Origin: Clostridia bacterium
Lineage (GTDB): Bacteria > Bacillota > Clostridia > UBA1381 > UMGS1253
Direction: 5' to 3'
DNA length: 9,483 nt
Assembly (NCBI GenBank): GCA_017411585.1
Contig: JAFQPV010000280.1
Span: 1-9,483 of the forward strand
The notes below the pieces were generated by a model. That model worked only from the letters and a program-made list of their open reading frames with translations, was not told where the DNA came from and did no database searches. This document shows positions 6,547 through 9,483 of this stretch, piece after piece (the first letter of the stretch is position 1; each line of letters begins with the position of its first letter). The position numbers and the translations under genes were made by a program.

Positions 6547-8055
6547 ATGAGTTTGTTAATTGGCTGGGCAGAGGAAAGCCTTGTGCCCGAGAAAAAGGCG
6601 AGCCTTGCAGGGCAGTTTTTTGAAAGAATTTCCGAATATGTAGAATCTGAGATTACCGTAACGGCGATGGCAGTGGAAGCAAATGGCGACGAAATGATTA
6701 TGGCATCTGTGGATTTGGTGGGCTTCGGTATTTCCGCTATGGAGCTGGCACGCGAAAAGCTGGCTGCAATACTGCCGGGCTTTGATGTGCGTAAGCTGAT
6801 GGTTGCGGCAACGCATACGCACACCTCGCTTCAATTGGGGGATAAATTGCGTGAGAAGGGAAAAAGCGGCGGCTCTATTTCTGCGACGGCGAAGATTTTG
6901 GAAGAGTTTTTGCCGGGGGAGAAAATGTATACAAAGAAGGTTACGGCAGACGATAGCGTAATCACACCACAGGAAGCATTAGAGCTTGCGACGGATAAGG
7001 TTGCACTTGCGGCAAAGCGCGCCTGGGAAAGCCGCGCGGAGGCGCTGTTTACCAACGAATTCGGCAGAGCCGCAGTCGGCATGTGCCGCCGCGTCAGCTA
7101 CGATGACGGCTCGGCGCAGATGTGGGGTGATACCAACACGGCAAACTTTGTTGCCCTGGAGGGCGGCAACGATTCCGGCATTGAGCTGATTTATACCTTT
7201 GATAAAAATAAAAAGCTGACGGGCGTTGTGGCAAACATTGCGTGCCCTGCGCAGATTTTAGAGCAGAGAAGCTTTATTTCTGCCGATTACTGGGGCAGAG
7301 CGAAGGCGATTTTGCGCGAAAAGCTCGGCAAGGATATTTATCTTTTAGGCCTTTGCGGTGCAGCGGGCGACCAGTGCCCGAGAGATTTGGTGCGCTGGGT
7401 TGACCCGGAAACGCCGATTGACGATCCGAATGTAAAGCGCCCGAATCTGCTTAAGCGCAAGGCGGACCCGTCTATGTACGATATTTCCGGCTGCAATAAG
7501 GCAGGTAAACGCATTGCAAACGAAATCATTTCCGTATACGAGGAAATTGAAGAATTGCAGGACGATGCAGTATTCGTACATAAGGTGATTGATTTGGATT
7601 TGCCGCTGCGCAAGGCGACGATGGCAGAATATGAAAATGCCGTGCGCGAAATCGAGTATTATGTCGAGAAAAACAAGGATAAGGAAGTCTTTAACTTTGA
7701 GGATAACGCGCGTATGTATGTACATGCCGGCTTAATCAAGCGCTTCCGCGAGCAGCAAACGCAAGAGGTTACGCCGATTGAGTACCATGTTATCCGCTTC
7801 GGCAATGTCGCTTTTGCGACGAATCCGTTTGAGCTGTTTTTAGACTACGGTAACCGCATTAAGGCAAGAAGCTACGCGGAGCAGACCTTTATCGTGCAGC
7901 TTTGCTGCGGCACAAACCGCGGCTATCTGCCGACCGAAAAGGCGGAAAAGGCAGGGCACTACAGTGCGTATATTTCCAGCGGTACGGTAGGTCACGAGGG
8001 CGGCGACCTTCTCACGAGAGAAACAATTACGGAGATTAACAAGCTTTTTTCATAA
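6547..8055 (+). CDS. Neutral-ceramidase-fold (PF04734-like) hydrolase, non-classical
   Basis: 502-residue protein resembling the N-terminal catalytic domain of neutral/alkaline non-lysosomal ceramidases, without a signal peptide and so probably cytoplasmic. Family signs: the opening LLIGWAEESLVPEKKASLAG, the zinc-site ATHTHT with H90 and H92, SADYWG (245-250), GAAGDQCPR (271-279), NPFELFLDYG with E429, and NRGYLPT with Y460 near the end. Aligned from memory to Pseudomonas aeruginosa ceramidase, E429 and Y460 match its Glu and Tyr zinc ligands, but its second His (FPVHAT) is replaced by CPAQ at 233-236. The chemistry is therefore unlikely to be ceramide hydrolysis; amide or ester cleavage of a modified sugar is a guess from context. 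It is the last gene of the first operon, 1 nt after the MFS gene, and is followed by a large hairpin. Codon use looks like that of its neighbours. Confidence 0.85.
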   Translation: MSLLIGWAEESLVPEKKASLAGQFFERISEYVESEITVTAMAVEANGDEMIMASVDLVGFGISAMELAREKLAAILPGFDVRKLMVAATHTHTSLQLGDKLREKGKSGGSISATAKILEEFLPGEKMYTKKVTADDSVITPQEALELATDKVALAAKRAWESRAEALFTNEFGRAAVGMCRRVSYDDGSAQMWGDTNTANFVALEGGNDSGIELIYTFDKNKKLTGVVANIACPAQILEQRSFISADYWGRAKAILREKLGKDIYLLGLCGAAGDQCPRDLVRWVDPETPIDDPNVKRPNLLKRKADPSMYDISGCNKAGKRIANEIISVYEEIEELQDDAVFVHKVIDLDLPLRKATMAEYENAVREIEYYVEKNKDKEVFNFEDNARMYVHAGLIKRFREQQTQEVTPIEYHVIRFGNVAFATNPFELFLDYGNRIKARSYAEQTFIVQLCCGTNRGYLPTEKAEKAGHYSAYISSGTVGHEGGDLLTRETITEINKLFS

Positions 8056-8118
8056 GAAAAGGTGTTTTGAAAAATCCATATTGTTTCGACTCTTCTATGT
8101 ACAAATGTAAAAAAATAC

Positions 8119-8124
8119 TATAAT
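8119..8124 (+). promoter_or_regulatory. Candidate -10 box for the second transport operon
   Basis: A perfect TATAAT, with only a weak -35 match (TATGTA, 8096-8101) at 17 nt. It overlaps the left edge of the inverted repeat, and a transcript would start near 8131 inside it. The weak -35 suggests an activator or a chance AT-rich match. Confidence 0.4.
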
Positions 8125-8159
8125 ATAAATAGCGGCACAGTCTGTGCCGCTATTTATAT
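8123..8159 (+). terminator. 37-nt perfect inverted repeat, probable terminator
   Basis: Perfect symmetry of 18 bp on each side of T8141; as RNA this is a 17-bp stem with a 3-nt GUC loop and a GC-rich core GCGGCACA. It lies 68 nt after the ceramidase-fold stop codon. The following TATTTATATA is a poor U tract, and much of it is used by the stem, but AT-flanked GC hairpins like this are common terminators in Clostridia and it could work in both directions. Alternatively it is an operator or a 5'-UTR hairpin of the next gene, since a TATAAT box overlaps its left edge. Confidence 0.65.
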
Positions 8160-8178
8160 ATGCAGAGAAGTTTGAATG

Positions 8179-8185
8179 GGTGGGG
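8179..8185 (+). promoter_or_regulatory. RBS favouring the second MFS start at 8191
   Basis: GGTGGGG ends 5 nt before ATG 8191. The in-frame ATG at 8176 has only a weak upstream AGAGAAG, and its codons overlap this RBS. Translation from 8191 begins MERKKLDYKW, the usual basic N-terminal cap of such carriers. Confidence 0.7.
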
Positions 8186-8670
8186 AAAAGATGGAAAGAA
8201 AAAAATTGGATTACAAATGGGTGGTTGCGGCGGTTTCGTTTCTTGCTGTGCTTACGGCACTCGGCTTCTGCAGCTCGAGTAAGAGCCTGTATCTCGATGC
8301 AATCACGAATGCGCTCGGCATTTCCAGAAGTGCGTTTTCAATCAACGACAGCTGCAGATTTATTACAACATCGATTGTAAATCTGTTTTTCGGTACGCTG
8401 TTTGCGCGCTTTGGTGCAAAAAAGCTGATGTGCGCCGGATTTGTAAGCCTGATTATATCTATGTTTTTATATTCCATAGGCGAAAATGTCTTTGTGTTCT
8501 ACGCGGGAGGGGTCTTTTTGGGTCTCGGTATGGCGTGGACGACGACAACGATGGTCGGTGTGGTCATCGGCAACTGGTTCAAGGAAAACCGCGGTACGGT
8601 GATGGGGGCGGTGCTCGCTTCGAACGGACTCGGCGCGGCGCTTGCCATTCAGATTGTATCGCCGATGATT

Positions 8671-8673
8671 TAG
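8671..8673 (+). other. In-frame TAG within the second MFS gene
   Basis: The frame on both sides is unchanged and clearly one carrier. One base change would derive TAG from Tyr (TAT/TAC), Gln (CAG), Glu (GAG), Lys (AAG), Trp (TGG), Leu (TTG) or Ser (TCG) codons. No gene in the window appears to use TAG as its terminal stop (three TAA, four TGA), but seven genes are too few to infer avoidance. Confidence 0.9.
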
Positions 8674-9438
8674 GCGCACACCTTCGGCTACCGTGATGCG
8701 TATCGCCTGATTATGGTGATTTTGCTTGTTGTCGGCGTTTTGGTTGCAATTTTTATGAAGGATAAGCCGAAAGAGGACAATAGTGCACCGGTAAGCACGC
8801 AGAAAAAAGCAAAGCGCGGTCAAAGCTGGGCCGGTATTGAATTTTCGGCAGCCGCAAAGAAAACCTATTTCTATGCGGCGCTCGTATGTATTTTTATTAC
8901 GGGCTTGTTGTTGCAGGGCATTACCGGCATCTCGAAGGCGCTGATGAAGGACACCGGTCTGGACGCCGGCTATATTGCAACTGTGCTGAGTATGCATTCG
9001 ATTGCGCTCACGGTATTTAAGTTCGCAGTCGGCTTTGTTTATGATAAAAAGGGACTGCGCGTGACCTCGAATATGTGCTTTATTACGGCAATTATTGTGA
9101 TGATTATGCTTGCAAATGTAACGAATTCGCCGACGGGCAGAGTGCTTGCAATGATTTACGGAATCTTTTCTTCGCTTGCCTTGCCGCTCGAAACAATTAT
9201 GCTGCCGATTTATGCGGCGGATTTGTTCGGCGAAAAGTCTTATGCAAAGATTCTGGGAATTATTACTTCGGTCAATACGGCGGGCTATGCTGTCGGCGCA
9301 CCGCTTGTGAATCTGTGCTATGACCTTTTGGGCAATTACAATGTAGCCATCTACATCGGCTGCGGTTTAATGGCGGTTGCAACGATTGTGATGCAGTTTG
9401 TTATTTCTACGGCACATAAGCAGAGAAAAAAGGTTGAG

Positions 9439-9446
9439 AAGGAGAT
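9439..9446 (+). promoter_or_regulatory. RBS of the gene entering at 9453
   Basis: AAGGAGAT, a near-perfect Shine-Dalgarno sequence, with its AAGGAG core ending 8 nt before ATG 9453. It lies within the last codons of the MFS gene and is the main evidence that a new gene begins at the edge. Confidence 0.8.
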
Positions 9447-9452
9447 AGTAGC

Positions 9453-9483
9453 ATGATACATTCGATCTTAATCATCGGACAAT
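9453..9483 (+). CDS. Start of a probable SGNH/SASA-type carbohydrate acetylesterase, truncated
   Basis: Only ten codons are visible (MIHSILIIGQ), overlapping the stop of the MFS gene by the 4-nt ATGA and preceded by a strong RBS. The run of aliphatic residues ending in IGQ matches the usual opening of sialate-O-acetylesterase-like (SASA/DUF303) proteins, whose first catalytic block is GQSNM with the nucleophile Ser. The next codons, which would contain that Ser, are outside the window, so the family is a guess from ten residues plus a sugar-catabolic context. Translational coupling to the carrier suggests that it removes acetyl groups from the imported compound. Confidence 0.5.
   Translation, partial: MIHSILIIGQ

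Larger units (their letters stand above)
8191..9456 (+). pseudogene. MFS transporter (OFA-like) interrupted by in-frame TAG
   Basis: A 421-codon frame for a 12-helix major facilitator similar to oxalate/formate-antiporter-type carriers common in Bacillota. It begins MERKKLDYKWVVAAVSFLAV (helix 1), has LFARFGAKKLM as the motif-A region between helices 2 and 3, and WFKENRGTVMGAVLASNGLG around helices 4-5. At codon 161 (8671-8673) a TAG interrupts SPMI-TAG-AHTFGYRDAYRLI, after which the frame continues through helix 6, a charged central loop (KDKPKEDNS) and helices 7-12 to TGA 9454-9456. The stop falls in the loop between helices 5 and 6; the truncated product of 160 residues would have five helices and be inactive, and the rest, open from 8674, has no convincing RBS. 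Both halves remain fully carrier-like, so any decay is recent. It shares a 4-nt overlap with the next gene. Confidence 0.88.

Noticed and set aside
6363..6834. 153-codon minus-strand open frame over the MFS/ceramidase-fold junction
   Set aside because: It spans the ends of two convincing + strand genes and has no recognisable features or promoter.
8467..8997. 176-codon open frame on the minus strand across the TAG in the second MFS gene
   Set aside because: Mirror of carrier codons, with His/Arg/Asn-rich low-character sequence; the + strand encodes clear membrane helices in the same bases.
3937..9456. Alternative genetic code (TGA read as Trp or Gly) across the genome
   Set aside because: The CapA-like gene, kinase, isomerase and second MFS gene end on TGA at natural protein ends, and Trp and Gly are encoded by normal codons throughout with no other internal TGA.
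1..9483. tRNA, rRNA, CRISPR, insertion sequence or attachment-site features
   Set aside because: No cloverleaf, spaced direct repeats, transposase-like protein or flanking duplication was seen; intergenic space is limited to about 195 and 135 nt and is accounted for by promoters and hairpins.

Overview
This window looks like chromosomal DNA of a Bacillota (Firmicutes) bacterium, probably an anaerobic gut-type member of the Clostridia or a relative. The grounds are strong AGGAGG-like ribosome binding sites, short intergenic gaps, sigma-A-type promoters, hairpin terminators, and protein families (FGGY kinase, FucI-like isomerase, two MFS carriers, a ceramidase-fold protein, a CapA-like protein) that I associate with sugar-use loci of such organisms. 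The taxonomic call is an inference from style and family content. Every gene is on the + strand.

Layout. (1) 1-1028: the 3' part of mutY, an adenine DNA glycosylase, closed by a perfect 13-bp hairpin terminator at 1030-1066. (2) 1067-1223: a regulatory gap with two promoter candidates and a LacI/GalR-like palindrome beside the -35 box of the second. (3) 1224-8055: a tightly packed five-gene operon: CapA-like metallophosphatase-fold protein, FGGY sugar kinase, FucI/AraA-family isomerase, MFS transporter, and a ceramidase-fold hydrolase. Gaps are 10, 3, 17 and 1 nt. (4) 8056-8190: a gap holding a TATAAT box and a 37-nt perfect inverted repeat, probably a terminator. (5) 8191-9483: a second MFS transporter, overlapped by 4 nt by a gene that runs off the end and begins like a SGNH/SASA-type carbohydrate acetylesterase.

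Working model (inference). The locus imports and dismantles an unidentified, probably acylated or otherwise decorated sugar. The carriers bring it in, the esterase and ceramidase-fold protein remove substituents, the isomerase makes a ketose, and the FGGY kinase phosphorylates it. No aldolase or transcription factor is visible, so the pathway is incomplete here and the substrate cannot be named.

The most striking feature is that two genes of this locus are each interrupted by one in-frame stop with no frameshift: TGA at 4228-4230 in the isomerase and TAG at 8671-8673 in the second MFS gene. Protein similarity continues straight through both. The simplest reading is nonsense mutation or sequence error. 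However, the TGA is followed by a small hairpin with GGU in its loop at about the spacing of a bacterial SECIS element, so selenocysteine insertion deserves a direct test. Global recoding of TGA is excluded, because CapA, the kinase, the isomerase and the second MFS gene all appear to end on TGA.
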